A stretch of DNA of 40,789 bases from NCBI GenBank assembly GCA_002171515.1, contig NHEP01000154.1, forward strand, positions 1 to 40,789. The letters run 5' to 3'. A model generated the notes under the pieces. It was not told the origin of the DNA. It ran no database searches and was given only the letters and a program-made list of their open reading frames with translations. The position numbers and the translations under genes were made by a program. Positions 16,021 through 23,509 of the stretch are shown one piece after another; within the stretch, counting starts at the first letter, position 1; each line of letters opens with the position of its first letter. Origin of the DNA: a bacterium TMED88 (GTDB taxonomy: Bacteria; Myxococcota_A; UBA9160; UBA4427).

Positions 16021-17144
16021 GTGTATTGTCACCCTGTGGTGTTTCGATACGCATTGTGGATCGCGATCTGCCTGGCGGTGCAGTCGGGCTGCCACACGAC
16101 TTCGCTGAGCGGCCCCATCAAGCTCCGAGGCCTCGAGTTCGTGGGACCGCCGGCGGTCGAGGCGCAGCGATCGGAATTGAAGGACGCTCTGCAGGACAGG
16201 CTTGCCGACGGAAGTATTCGAGCTGTTTGGTGAGATGATGGCCACACCCGGCGCGATGCCTTCGTCTACGATGATTCTTCAGGCCAGTCGCCGCCTCCGG
16301 AAGTTCTGCAGCTTGCAGAGGCTGTCGCCCCGGTTGGGTATTGGACCTGTCATCGGAATCGATGGACGGAAGTGGTCTCAGGCTGGGTTGAGAGCAATCG
16401 TTGCAGCCCTGTCCCTGCTTTCGGCGGACGAGCTTCGCTTGCCCCAAGGCTTACCCTTTGTTCGAAGGCACTAAAAATTTGAAAAGTTCGGGCTCTTCAG
16501 GCATTTCGCCTCAATTTCATATGCAGAAGGCGCCCTCTACCCATCCGGGAGTCTGCAGTTTTTTGATCTCGGGTCGAGCCTTGACGAGCACTACATCGCG
16601 GGACCACCCAATCGCGCGGTTCCGTATTCTTGCCACGTCCTCGTTCACGAATTCGGGCACGCCGTGGCCAGGATGCCCCATATGGCCCTCATCGAGCGAC
16701 ACAACGAGAACCTGAAGATGTATCGGATCCTGGTTGCGGCGGAGAAGGCACCGGTTCTGCGGCGAAAGCTCGGCATGACCCGAGCCGAACGTATGAAGTT
16801 GAAAAAAAATCGAAACGCAGGTCAAAGCGAGCGAGAAAATTGTTGACGATCACCCGCCTAGGGAGCGCGCCTAGGGAGAGCGTCCGGGTGCGGTACCCGG
16901 CCCGACACCGTATGCGCGTCGAAAGCTCTCGGAAAGCTTTGAGGAACCATTCGCGCTCTATCACATCGGCCCCGACGCTCTCCAGCGGATTGCGCCTGAG
17001 ATTTTCGAGTGGTTTGATTCAGGGCAGCATATTGAAAGCATCGATTATCCGGACTGGACACAGGTTCGGGATGAACTTCGTCGGCTCGAGTCGGATTCCG
17101 GTCAGCTGGATGAACCCGTCGCAAGCGGAGAGATGAACGAGTAG
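16021..17144 (+). pseudogene. Damaged lipoprotein zinc metallopeptidase gene
   Basis: The protein can be pieced together only across frames. An N-terminal lipoprotein signal (CLAVQSGC, near 16075) runs to a TGA at 16231-16233; the same frame then continues as HTRRDAFVYDDSSGQ. Somewhere between about 16330 and 16480 the frame changes, with a TAA at 16472 or TGA at 16480 in the way. The next part carries EKFGLFRHFASISYAEGALY and HEFGHAVARMP (zinc motif HExxH, 16646-16660). A run of eight A (16802-16809) shifts frame again to ETQVKASEKIVDDHPP, then TAG at 16872. The same frame resumes as RKLSESFEEPFALYHIG (possible third-ligand region) and ends at TAG 17144. Two nonsense codons plus two shifts argue for a real pseudogene. 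Exact peptidase family unknown. Confidence 0.8.
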
Positions 17145-17474
17145 GGCTCCTCGTGCGCGCTGAACCGTAGTCCTTTCCTTCACCCGCAACTCATACGCGG
17201 CATGCTGGAACATCCTGCGCAGGCCCCTCTCTTTTTAACCGAGCTTGGATTCCCTGATCGAATGCGAATTTGTTTTTGGGATTCGCACTGGCCGGACTGA
17301 AGCCCGCGTGCGGATGATGCGGGTCGATTTGATTCCGAGGTGAGCCGAGTCACATTAAATAACGTTCATGCTTGCGTTAAGTGCTTCAAGAGGGGGAACT
17401 GCCAGACCAGAACGGGTTTCCGAACCTTTCGATCGCCCCAACTGAAACTGAATTCGCCTCATGGAGAAAAGGGA
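17145..17474 (+). promoter_or_regulatory. Leader region with inverted repeat before the secreted protein gene
   Basis: This 330-bp gap has no convincing gene. At 17263-17269 and 17281-17287 lie TGCGAAT and ATTCGCA, a perfect 7-bp inverted repeat around an 11-base loop rich in T and G. It has no T run after it, so it is not a standard terminator; it could be an operator or an mRNA hairpin in the leader. The reading frame is open back to 17340, but that extension lacks a ribosome site. Confidence 0.3.
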
Positions 17475-19013
17475 ATGTCTATGTCGTTGCGCACTTGCCT
17501 GGGAGTACTCGCTTTTGGAATTGTTCTCGGCGGGGGAGGGGGCGCTTCGGCCCTCACAGTGGTGAATAATTCTGGCGGAACTCTCAGCCTCAGTAGCCCC
17601 GTGTCGGGGGGGACGGGCCAGGTTCAGCCCGGCGCTCAATTTGGCGTGCCGAGCACGTGGGGCGACGCGCGGCATCTCTATCTTGCGGTTTCGAACTCGG
17701 CAGGCGCTGAAGTTTGCTCAACTCTTCTTGATCGATATGGCACCCTGAAGCTCCCCGTGCACTGGGTGGGTTTGGGCGTCCGGGCCGATGGCACCTGTGA
17801 AGAGCTCACCGAATTGTCGCAGGTGCCAACGCCGCCCCCTGTTGAGCCTGATCCGCCCGCGCCGACTGAACCCGATACGCCGGACCCAGGCAATGGCCCG
17901 GACGAGCCCAGCCCGCCTTCGGCTCGCGGGTTTCCGCCCCGGGGCAATGGGACTTGGGTGTATGACGCCACTTTTCCGGACGGGCCCGATGGAGAGCCCT
18001 ATGTGAGCCCGGGCCTCTGGCGAGAAGTGATCTCGGAGTACAACGGGCAGGCCGAGGCCGGACACCGGATCGATCAAGTTTTCTCCTATGGGGGCGACCT
18101 CGAGATGGAATGCCTCGGCGGCTCCGACTGCACGCCGAATAAGATGCACGTTTACTATTACCCACCGAGCTCGCAGAACGCGCGCCGAAGCTTTCAGGAG
18201 ACCGGAGCGAGCGGCTTTGTGAGCACCCAGGCCTATGCGAAAACCGGCGGCGATGTCGTCGTGATTCCGACCTTCGATGGGCGCTTTGATGCGGGGGGCT
18301 ATCTGCAGGAGTTTGAAACTCTGAGTGAAAGTCAGGCACGCACCTATGCAGACATCTTTGCCCGTGCCGTCTGCGCCGACCCGGCTGTGCCCGGTGTTCA
18401 GCTCGATCTCGAACCCTTCGACATCAACGACCCGGCCCAGTTCTGGTTTTATGATCAGGTGGCGCTCAATTTGGCTGGAGCCAATGACGAACTCGAACCC
18501 ATTTTTGACTGCCGCAACGAGGACTACCCTCAAGGCCGGTTCTTTTCGGTCTTTACCTTTGCCAATCAAATCACGCCCGCGCTTGGCGAGGTCTTTACCC
18601 GACATGGCAACGGTTACGTGATCATTTCGCTGTATGACTTGGGACCGGGCTCAGCCGCAGTGGCCTCTCGCCCCACCGACTACCGTGGCTACGTGGCCAA
18701 CGAAATCGCGCGAACCGTTTCGAATTCTGCGGCAGCCGGCGACGTGCCATTTCAACTCGCTATCCCGGCGGCGGCCTCGACAAAGGAATTTGAGCGCTAT
18801 CGCGGTGTGTCCTCGGGCTACTCCCAGCGTGAGTATGTCGAGGAGGCGCTCGACGCCCTCGACGCAAGCGGCGTTCGCTCAAACCCGCAGTTTCTGGGGA
18901 CCGCGGTTTGGGGCTGGAGCCGATTCATGGCCTGGCCTCCCCACACCAACAACGTTTTTGAGCCGGGCTTCCCCGAGTCAGAAGTGCTCGATGTTCTCAG
19001 GGATCGGCTCTAA
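17475..19013 (+). CDS. Secreted protein with Pro-rich linker and TIM-barrel (GH-like) domain
   Basis: A 512-residue exported protein. Residues 1-26 form a Sec signal peptide (cleavage near ASA-L). Residues 27-115 are a small beta-rich domain with two Cys (81, 108). Residues 117-150 are a Pro/Glu/Asp linker (PTPPPVEPDPPAPTEPDTPD). The rest, from about 158, looks like a TIM barrel: RIDQVFSYGGDLEMEC, KMHVYYYP, DVVVIPTFDGRF, and GVQLDLEPFDI (308-318), whose DLEP resembles the strand-4 catalytic acid motif of GH18-like glycosidases, ending in TAVWGWSRFMAW. It may hydrolyse or bind a polysaccharide outside the cell, but no named family fits with certainty. The start is set by the ATG at 17475, with GGAG eight bases before it. 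Confidence 0.8.
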   Translation: MSMSLRTCLGVLAFGIVLGGGGGASALTVVNNSGGTLSLSSPVSGGTGQVQPGAQFGVPSTWGDARHLYLAVSNSAGAEVCSTLLDRYGTLKLPVHWVGLGVRADGTCEELTELSQVPTPPPVEPDPPAPTEPDTPDPGNGPDEPSPPSARGFPPRGNGTWVYDATFPDGPDGEPYVSPGLWREVISEYNGQAEAGHRIDQVFSYGGDLEMECLGGSDCTPNKMHVYYYPPSSQNARRSFQETGASGFVSTQAYAKTGGDVVVIPTFDGRFDAGGYLQEFETLSESQARTYADIFARAVCADPAVPGVQLDLEPFDINDPAQFWFYDQVALNLAGANDELEPIFDCRNEDYPQGRFFSVFTFANQITPALGEVFTRHGNGYVIISLYDLGPGSAAVASRPTDYRGYVANEIARTVSNSAAAGDVPFQLAIPAAASTKEFERYRGVSSGYSQREYVEEALDALDASGVRSNPQFLGTAVWGWSRFMAWPPHTNNVFEPGFPESEVLDVLRDRL

Positions 19014-19123
19014 TAGAGTCTGATCTAAATGAGATCTACGATCTGGATCGAGGCTCAAGCTCTTGTGAGGTGTGCTGCGGACCACTTGGCAATTTTGCGG
19101 CCCGGGTAAAACCGTTATGGGCA

Positions 19124-20335
19124 TCAGGGTGATAGACCTTTTCGCTGGGCTTCCTCGGGAGTCCTTCGAAAGCTGTCGGAACTCGCATGCAGGGCCCGCA
19201 ACACCTCGGGGTCCCTGTTTCCGCCCCGGATTTCCTGAGCAGCTTGATCGACCACCTCGGCCTTTTGGACGACGCGAAGGCCGACCGCGATTTGCTCTGT
19301 GACGAGCAGGACTGTCATGCTGATGCATGCCAGCACGCAAACCTTGCGGACCTTTGATGAGCGCCAATAGGGTTGCAGGGCCTTGAGTGCAAATGGTGTC
19401 AATGCAGCCTCAGTCAGACCGACAAAGATACCGTAACGGGTGACTGCTCGAGTGCTCCCTGATGCCCGCGTGAGGCGTGTGAGAATCGCGCTGGCCAACC
19501 CAAAGCCAATCACGCTCAGTAGAATGCATCGTGAGCTGCGGGCCGCGGCGTTCTTAATTCGTAGACGACGAGCACCCAAGGCGGCTCCGGCGACGATGAG
19601 TGCGGTGAGAAAGCCCAGGGGATAGAGGGCATCCACCTTGACCCAGGGCTGCCCAAGGTAGTTGATTGTGAGCAGGAGCTTGTCGATCGAGGATGTCGAC
19701 CGGAGCTGATTTGACTCGAGGCCGTTCCCATTGAAGGAGCAAAATGCGGTTGTTCCAAAAGCGGCTGCCAGGAGAAGAAGTCGCGTTGGGCCTACGCGAT
19801 ACCGAAAGCCAAGCCAGCCGAGGGCTGGCCAGACTATAAACACCTGGCCCGATGAGTACGTGGAGCAGGAAGCGAACAGGAGTGCGGCGATCCAGTAAAG
19901 CCCAGAGCCTTTAGTTTTGAATGCCGACCGGATGCCTGCCTGCAGTGCCAGGCAAAAGACTAATATGACGAGTGCGTGTTGCACGTATGTCGGATGAACC
20001 CAAGCGAAAAGCGTGTAGGTTCGAAGTGCGAGGATTAAAACGATCGCGGTTGCCAAGTTGGCGAGGCTGCGCCTGGGTTGTGAGCGGCGGGCGGCCTGAA
20101 CCACCAAAGCAATCGTGGTCGACAATGCTGTCGCGGAGACAAATAGAATAAATCCTGGTCGCGCCTGGAAAAATGCCACGGAGACCGCGGCCAGTGATTT
20201 AGAGAAAGGGATTCTTTGGCCGTTGTGCGGCCGAAAGACCTCGCTCATCGCTGTCTCGGTTGTGAGCGCTGCGTAGATCCAGTCGGCCATGTCTTCGCTC
20301 ATGAAAAGGTGGAGCGATAGGCCGTAGTAGATCAA
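19124..20335 (-). CDS. Polytopic membrane protein, GT-C-like; 5' end probably frameshifted
   Basis: A protein of about 400 residues with about nine hydrophobic segments and a short charged C-terminus. The first loop has SEDMADWIYAALT followed by HNGQRIPFSK, which resembles the acidic loop and HNEHRIP-type segment of GT-C-like membrane glycosyltransferases; this is tentative. The in-frame reading starts only at a TTG (20335) that cuts into the first membrane helix and lacks a ribosome site. Upstream in this frame, LPFAVTANIIVFLIYYG completes that helix but has no start before a TGA (20380-20378). In another frame an ATG at 20426 gives MDQNKSKVDGVELFALKS and would join if one base near 20372 were absent. 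So either a frameshift mutation or a sequence error is likely. Confidence 0.65.
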   Translation of the reverse strand: MIYYGLSLHLFMSEDMADWIYAALTTETAMSEVFRPHNGQRIPFSKSLAAVSVAFFQARPGFILFVSATALSTTIALVVQAARRSQPRRSLANLATAIVLILALRTYTLFAWVHPTYVQHALVILVFCLALQAGIRSAFKTKGSGLYWIAALLFASCSTYSSGQVFIVWPALGWLGFRYRVGPTRLLLLAAAFGTTAFCSFNGNGLESNQLRSTSSIDKLLLTINYLGQPWVKVDALYPLGFLTALIVAGAALGARRLRIKNAAARSSRCILLSVIGFGLASAILTRLTRASGSTRAVTRYGIFVGLTEAALTPFALKALQPYWRSSKVRKVCVLACISMTVLLVTEQIAVGLRVVQKAEVVDQAAQEIRGGNRDPEVLRALHASSDSFRRTPEEAQRKGLSP

Positions 20336-20426
20336 GAAAACGATGATGTTTGCCGTGACTGCAAATGGGAGGACTCTTCAGGGCAAAGAGCTCGACCCCA
20401 TCCACTTTGCTCTTGTTTTGGTCCAT

Positions 20427-20774
20427 GGAGAAAATTTTTTGAATTCTCTCTGTTCTCCTCTGCTGCTTTTCCCCAATATAGGCTTTGGGGACGGCAAACC
20501 GCAGCGTCCAACTTCTCAGTTGGCCCGTGTATTCCACGGAGCTTGCGCTGAAGCGGAGAGCGGTCCATCTACCGGATTGCATCAGGCATTTCTTTGAGGG
20601 GGCTTCGCGGATATCTGTAGTCGGATTGCTCGGATGCAGGCCTTTCGGCCCGTCTAGAGTGCCTGAGATCGATGTCAAAAAATTTCTTTCTATTCAGTGG
20701 TGGTCTGCGTAGGATCATGAGGCGAGTTCCAAACATTCACAGCGCCGTGCCACTCGGATCAGAGGTCTGTTCTC
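20427..20774. other. Divergent intergenic region
   Basis: These roughly 350 bp lie between the apparent start of the membrane protein (-) and the PEP-CTERM gene (+). A minus-strand reading runs through (to 20678) but has no domain or ribosome site. The short AT-rich stretches near 20430-20450 and 20670-20695 are the best places for promoters, one in each direction; no clear -35/-10 pair stands out. GGCCTTTCGGCC at 20640-20651 is a small hairpin of unknown meaning. Confidence 0.3.
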
Positions 20775-21044
20775 ATGCGTATTCGGCCGTTCTTTTGTTG
20801 TCTTTTGTTGCTGTTCGCCATTGGATTCTCAATCCCCAGTGCAAGCTGGGCTCAGTCTTGCGAGCCGTGCTGTAAGCTTTGCGAGGCGGGGATGTGTTTA
20901 TTTCCGCCGCCGTGCGACCAGTATGAAGATGGCTCAGGCGCTGCGCCTGTCCCGGAGCCGACCGCCGCACTGCTTTTTCTGGCGGGTTCAGGGATCATCG
21001 CGTACTCGTATTCGGTTCATCGCAGGCGACGCGCTAACCCGTAG
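20775..21044 (+). CDS. Very short Cys-rich PEP-CTERM protein
   Basis: Only 89 residues, yet complete for a sorted protein. A signal peptide (1-26, ending ASWA) is followed by about 30 mature residues with six Cys (29, 32, 33, 36, 41, 47) in CEPCCKLCEAGMCLFPPPC. Then come VPEPTAALLFLAG (59-71), a membrane helix and the basic tail HRRRR: a textbook PEP-CTERM exosortase signal. After processing the mature part would be a tiny cysteine-knot-like or metal-binding peptide. No exosortase is in the window. GAGG nine bases before the ATG fits the start. It stands alone, 180 bp before the next gene. Function unknown. Confidence 0.8.
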   Translation: MRIRPFFCCLLLLFAIGFSIPSASWAQSCEPCCKLCEAGMCLFPPPCDQYEDGSGAAPVPEPTAALLFLAGSGIIAYSYSVHRRRRANP

Positions 21045-21224
21045 AGCTGGCAAAGTCGTTGAGTGAGGCCTTAGCGCTGGGAATGGCGCCGCGTTCTGCG
21101 TTGGGCTGCGCTGATTATTGATCTGCGCACGCAGTCTGGCTGAGACTCGCCTAGACTCTTCGCCGAACGGGTCCTCGCGGTGGATGGGCCATCTGGGTTG
21201 ACCTGTGCGGAGTGATGACTTGAT

Positions 21225-22124
21225 ATGAGCGGGTATGGGAGCGTTCTGCGGGCCGGTGTGTTTGATGACCAAACTGTTCTGGTGACCGGCGGTGGTACAG
21301 GAATTGGTCGGTGTACGGCCCATGAGCTGGCCAGTCTCGGCGCGCGTGTTGTGATCGCAGGGCGTCGGGAAGACGTGCTGGAAGCGACCGCTGCGGAGAT
21401 CGCCTCAGATGGCGGTCAGTGCGAATTTGAGACCATGGATATTCGTGACGGCGAATCGGTTCAAGCCAGTGTTGCGCGAATCATTGAGCGTGTAGGGCCC
21501 ATTCACGGTCTCTTTAATAACGCGGGTGGGCAGTTTTCGGCCCCGGCCACTAAGCTCAGCCACAGCGCCTGGGAGAAGGTCGTGAACCTCAACCTCCACG
21601 GCACATTTCGGGTCACCCGAGAGGTTTTTGACCAGTCGATGGTCGAGCACGGGGGCGCCGTAGTCAGCATGCTGGCGGATATCCGCAGTGGTTACGTGGG
21701 CATGGCCCATAGCTCAGCCGCTCGGGCGGGGATCCAAAATCTCACGATCACTCTTGCCCTTGAGTGGGCCCGTCATGATGTCCGACTGAATTGTGTCGCG
21801 CCGGGCACGATCTTGGCGGCCGGTATGCTGACTTACCCAATGGCCGTCCAGGAGTCATCGGTCCGCGGTGCAGGCCGGATTCCCGCCGCGCGCCTGGGTA
21901 CTGAAAGTGAAGTTTCGGCGGTGGTCTGCTTTCTGCTTTCGCCCGGGTCCGCCTTTGTGACCGGCCAGACCATCGCGATTGACGGGGGTTCGTCGTTTCA
22001 GAAGAGCGTGCTGTACGACGTCGGTCGACACGCACCGACCACGCAGTTCGATGGCTTTCATCGTCGTGAAGATTGGTCGGGCACGCCGTATGCGGAGCTC
22101 GTGCCCTCGGAAGAAAATGATTGA
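21225..22124 (+). CDS. SDR, trans-2-enoyl-CoA reductase (PECR)-like
   Basis: A 299-residue SDR with TGGGTGIG (21-28), NNAGGQF (98-104), NLNLHGTFRV (121-130), NCVAPGTI and VVCFLLSPGSAFVTGQ. These blocks resemble mammalian peroxisomal trans-2-enoyl-CoA reductase and the bacterial 2,4-dienoyl-CoA-reductase-like SDRs, including a C-terminal extension (GRHAPTTQFDGFHRREDW). The classical YxxxK is absent: that place reads HSSAARAGI (162-170), as in the PECR group, where HSGAARAGV occurs. It probably reduces a CoA-linked double bond or carbonyl with NADPH. It stands alone on the plus strand, convergent with the EEP lipoprotein gene. The start has a weak GGAG 12 bases upstream and could lie slightly further in. 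Confidence 0.88.
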   Translation: MSGYGSVLRAGVFDDQTVLVTGGGTGIGRCTAHELASLGARVVIAGRREDVLEATAAEIASDGGQCEFETMDIRDGESVQASVARIIERVGPIHGLFNNAGGQFSAPATKLSHSAWEKVVNLNLHGTFRVTREVFDQSMVEHGGAVVSMLADIRSGYVGMAHSSAARAGIQNLTITLALEWARHDVRLNCVAPGTILAAGMLTYPMAVQESSVRGAGRIPAARLGTESEVSAVVCFLLSPGSAFVTGQTIAIDGGSSFQKSVLYDVGRHAPTTQFDGFHRREDWSGTPYAELVPSEEND

Positions 22125-22187
22125 TCGAGCCTTCTCTGGGATTCGCTTTCATCCCGCTTCGGGTGCGCGACGAGCACACCGAGGCGA

Positions 22188-23294
22188 CTAGCGAAACTCG
22201 ATTAAGGATCGCATCGGCGCGTGCTCTCGATCGGACCCACAGCAGGGAAGCCCAAAGCTCTCCGGCACACTTGAAGTGGGACACGTGTCCTGCTGGTAAA
22301 CCGTTGGAGAGATCATCGTGGCGCCGGGGGATTGGGCTCCTCCGCTCGTCTCAATGGCAACGGCCCCGCGCGCTCCGATTCGATCTGTCGGGAATCGGTT
22401 GACAAGAGGAGGTCCCGAAGGTGACTCCGGGTCTTCTTCAAAGCAGCAGGTGAAATGCTCGCTGATACTCTCAGCCATCTCCGACATGACGCCGGTTGGG
22501 AACATTCCGGCCAAACCCCAACTTGGGTTGCTCGCGTTGGTGTCTCCGAGGAAAATGACACGACCGACATCGCCGCAGAGGTTGGAGATTTGATTCACAA
22601 AGTTCTCAGTGCCGAAAATTCCCGAGTCGTTGGGATTGAGGAGGCAATCTATGGGCGTATTGAGATCGCACCCCCTGCGTCCCTGGTTGTCGACGGGGTG
22701 AGGAAGGTTGGCCGCGATCACGCAGATTTCGTTTGATTCCCGGTCCTCAAAGCGACCGATCGTGAATGCTCGGTCGCCGATGGTTCCGCCTCCGGGGGCG
22801 GGGAGGGGAGTTTCCGGATTGCCCGTGCATGCACAGCACGGTGTCTGGGCGCCATATGAGCATGTGGCAGGCTGAGGGCTGTCGTCGGGGATCGGGCATT
22901 CGTCCCCAGATGGGCCGACGGGGTACGAAGCGTTTAAGGTCCAGCTGTCGGAATTGTAGAGGATGCCGATCACGTCTGCGTAACGTTCCGATCCGGCATG
23001 GTCGCAGAATGCCCCGAGAGATCCAAAATTTTGGGGTAGTTCAATCCGCTGCTTTTCGAGCTGGGAAATTGCGAAGAAGTCGGTGAATTCACTGGCGCTC
23101 GAACCTTCAAGGATCTCCTCAATCCAGGCAACGGCGTTGTCTCGGCCTTCATCTTTACACGCATAATGCGGTTTGTAGTCATAGACAGTGATGGATTGAA
23201 GGCTGCTGGCGCCACTCTCGGTTTCGGTCGAGCAGGACAAGATGATCGCGAAACACATCAGCAACGTAATGCCAGCAAGAGCTTTGAATATCAT
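22188..23294 (-). CDS. EEP-fold (endonuclease/exonuclease/phosphatase-like) lipoprotein
   Basis: The 368-residue product starts at the ATG at 23294 (AAGG seven bases before) and has a lipoprotein signal with lipobox AIILSC and acyl-Cys21. The mature part carries EEP landmarks in order: an early QLE (78-80), CVIAANLPHP (191-200), FLGDTNAS (248-255), TDRIGARG (303-310) and a closing SDREHAPM (354-361). The normal last motif is SDHxP; here two residues separate Asp and His, so the active site may be altered. It is Cys-rich (CSYGAQTPCCACTG), suggesting disulfides in the cell envelope. It could be a nuclease, phosphodiesterase or an inactive binder. The reading extends upstream to 23366, but that part hides the signal peptide. 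Confidence 0.78.
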   Translation of the reverse strand: MIFKALAGITLLMCFAIILSCSTETESGASSLQSITVYDYKPHYACKDEGRDNAVAWIEEILEGSSASEFTDFFAISQLEKQRIELPQNFGSLGAFCDHAGSERYADVIGILYNSDSWTLNASYPVGPSGDECPIPDDSPQPATCSYGAQTPCCACTGNPETPLPAPGGGTIGDRAFTIGRFEDRESNEICVIAANLPHPVDNQGRRGCDLNTPIDCLLNPNDSGIFGTENFVNQISNLCGDVGRVIFLGDTNASNPSWGLAGMFPTGVMSEMAESISEHFTCCFEEDPESPSGPPLVNRFPTDRIGARGAVAIETSGGAQSPGATMISPTVYQQDTCPTSSVPESFGLPCCGSDREHAPMRSLIEFR

Positions 23295-23509
23295 CACTGT
23301 GCCTTCAGATTCCTCTTCGATTTGAGCTTCACGAAAAGAATGGAAATCGATCCTTGAATCCTTCATGGTAACATTCCCAGAGAGTCCCGATCTCTCCTCA
23401 TATCCGGTTTCTCGTATGGATTTCTCGAATGGAGCAACGTGATCGCGGAATACGGGCTATCTTGTCGTTCAGGCGTGACGTCCGTCAGTGAAGAGCGAAG
23501 GGTTCGGCA

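Noticed and set aside
16231..16233. In-frame TGA as a possible selenocysteine codon in the peptidase
   Set aside because: The same gene has another nonsense codon and two frame changes, no Cys is expected there, and I see no SECIS-like hairpin directly after it.
16802..16809. Programmed frameshifting at the A8 run
   Set aside because: A slippery A run could allow it, but the other lesions in the same gene make decay or sequence error more likely, and no stimulatory element is evident.
17718..18605. Long minus-strand reading opposite the secreted barrel protein
   Set aside because: It is the antisense of a gene with signal peptide, linker and barrel strands on the plus strand; it lacks start signals and recognisable motifs.
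22150..22170. Small CCCG-CTT-CGGG hairpin between convergent genes
   Set aside because: Only four base pairs and no T run; too weak to call a terminator.
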